DNA of 64,000 nucleotides from positions 434,001-498,000 of the forward strand of contig NZ_WELI01000006.1 of the NCBI RefSeq assembly GCF_009184635.1. Reading direction: 5' to 3'. The stretch comes from Rudanella paleaurantiibacter. GTDB lineage: Bacteria > Bacteroidota > Bacteroidia > Cytophagales > Spirosomataceae. Positions 63,171-64,000 of this stretch are shown here, in pieces; the stretch's first letter is position 1, and each line of letters opens with the position of its first letter. The position numbers and the translations under genes are program-made. Below the pieces are notes generated by a model. It was given only the letters and a program-made list of their open reading frames with translations. It did no database searches and was not told the origin of the DNA.

Positions 63171-64000
63171 TTTCCGAATCACCATGGCCCCGTACGAGTA
63201 GCCCCCGCCAAAAACGGTCACTACAATATGCTGCCCCGGCTGGAACATCGACCAGTTTTCGGAGAGTGCAATAGCGCAACCTGCGCAACCGGTATTACCC
63301 AGCCGTTGAATGTTCGACAGCAGTTTCTCTTCGGGTAAACCAAGCGTGTTCATTACGTTGCGCGATATACGTAAGTTGGCCTGATGCGGCAGTACGTAGT
63401 CGACCTGATCGATGGTAAGGCCGCACCGTTCCAGCGCCTGTTGGCTAGCTTTGGGCATGTACGTACAGGCATTAATAAACACGTCGCGGCCGTTGGGCAT
63501 AATCACACCCTGTTCCAGTGGTTTAAGTACTACGGCCTCGGTCGCTTTGCCAGTATGGGCGGCTCCGCCTGTCAGGAGGCTCAGTACCTCGAAATCGCCT
63601 TCGGTCTGACGCTCTTTCGTGATCAGCAGGGCCGAGGCTCCATCGCCCCACAAGTGCCCCGACACTTTATCCTGATCGTTATTATAAGCGGTATTGTGTT
63701 CTGATACCACAACCAATGCCCGTTTAGCCTTATTAAGAGCGAAATATCCCTCCACAATCTCAATAGCATTCAGCAGCGACGAGCAGGCCGATGAGATCGA
63801 GACCACCGGTATATCGGCAATACCCAAGTGATGCTGTACTACGTGGGCCAGCGTGGCTATGGTGTCGTGTGGAGTATAGGTAGCCCCCACAATCAGATCC
63901 ACATCCGAGAGGTCGGCCTGCTCCTGAAGGCGGGCCACGGCCTCAACCGACATCGTGTTGGTATTTTCGCCGGGGGCCGCCTTGCGCCGTTCGGCTATAC
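63168..64000 (-). CDS. 3-oxoacyl-ACP synthase III (FabH-type), 5' end outside window
   Basis: The frame is open to the right edge, so the start is missing; about 277 residues are visible. The thiolase-fold active site is complete: SISSACSSLL with the Cys, YVLPHQANLRI with the His, and RLGNTGCAG with the Asn. The first visible residues, ERRKAAPGENT, fit the early FabH part. FabH starts fatty-acid chains by joining acetyl-CoA and malonyl-ACP; secondary paralogues are common in Bacteroidota, and this may be one of them. Confidence 0.9.
   Translation of the reverse strand, partial: IAERRKAAPGENTNTMSVEAVARLQEQADLSDVDLIVGATYTPHDTIATLAHVVQHHLGIADIPVVSISSACSSLLNAIEIVEGYFALNKAKRALVVVSEHNTAYNNDQDKVSGHLWGDGASALLITKERQTEGDFEVLSLLTGGAAHTGKATEAVVLKPLEQGVIMPNGRDVFINACTYMPKASQQALERCGLTIDQVDYVLPHQANLRISRNVMNTLGLPEEKLLSNIQRLGNTGCAGCAIALSENWSMFQPGQHIVVTVFGGGYSYGAMVIRK

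Overview
The window is chromosomal DNA from a Bacteroidota bacterium, most likely order Cytophagales and close to Spirosoma or Rudanella. The evidence is a SusC/SusD pair, CRTAC1/ASPIC-UnbV repeat lipoproteins, DUF4292 and DUF6702 proteins, LytS/LytTR signalling, many lipoproteins with relaxed lipoboxes, few Shine-Dalgarno sites, and a G+C content a little above half by eye. Genes are densely packed on both strands. I see no rRNA, tRNA, insertion sequence, phage gene or CRISPR array. The genus is an inference; the phylum is well supported.

Layout. 1-6.3 kb (+): the end of an unknown gene, then an envelope/housekeeping run: TPR protein, DUF4292 lipoprotein, EnvC-like murein hydrolase activator, panB, RluA-type pseudouridine synthase, closed by a strong bidirectional terminator. 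6.3-8.1 kb: a small membrane protein, then a secreted barnase-type RNase and a barstar-type inhibitor. 8.1-11.5 kb (-): thiolase, bioD, bioF. 11.6-14.8 kb (+): three exported proteins (BNR/YCF48 propeller, M48-like protease with MORN repeats, SMP-30-like). 14.9-17 kb (-): GNAT-like protein and a Xre/RES toxin-antitoxin pair with a palindromic operator. 17.1-20.1 kb (+): cysS, an M28 lipoprotein and a small overlapping lipoprotein. 20.2-22.6 kb (-): nadD, gmk, a cysteine-rich anti-sigma-like protein and an ECF-type sigma factor. 22.9 kb (+): DUF2520 protein. 23.9-35.4 kb (-): AGE-family epimerase, lon, DUF6702, RseP-type protease, dxr, GH3-family protein, a solitary nuoH and asnS. 35.6-37.7 kb: two convergent L,D-transpeptidases. 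38-42.5 kb: an outer-membrane receptor divergent from a LytS/LytTR pair. 42.5-57.6 kb (-): SusC, SusD and three tandem lipoproteins of 1086-1146 aa. 58-63.1 kb (+): FAD/Fe-S dehydrogenase and M1 aminopeptidase. 63.2-64 kb (-): a FabH-type synthase running off the end.

How genes work together. The least understood unit is the 15-kb SusC-SusD-CRTAC1-CRTAC1-CRTAC1 operon. It looks like a nutrient-uptake locus, but it has no enzyme gene: the place usually taken by glycoside hydrolases is held by three giant Asp-rich repeat lipoproteins. The neighbouring LytS/LytTR pair has a candidate direct-repeat binding site (ATTCGTCGG, 11-nt spacer) in front of it and of the divergent receptor gene. Two self-contained toxin/inhibitor pairs are present (barnase/barstar and RES/Xre). 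Envelope quality control is represented by RseP, lon, EnvC and two L,D-transpeptidases.

Noncoding structure. Many intergenic gaps, mostly between convergent genes, carry long inverted repeats whose sequence differs from site to site; several are near-perfect over 22-30 bp. A palindrome of the form CTGnCA-n3-TGnCAG lies just in front of lon, and a near match lies in the gap between the sigma-factor gene and the DUF2520 gene.
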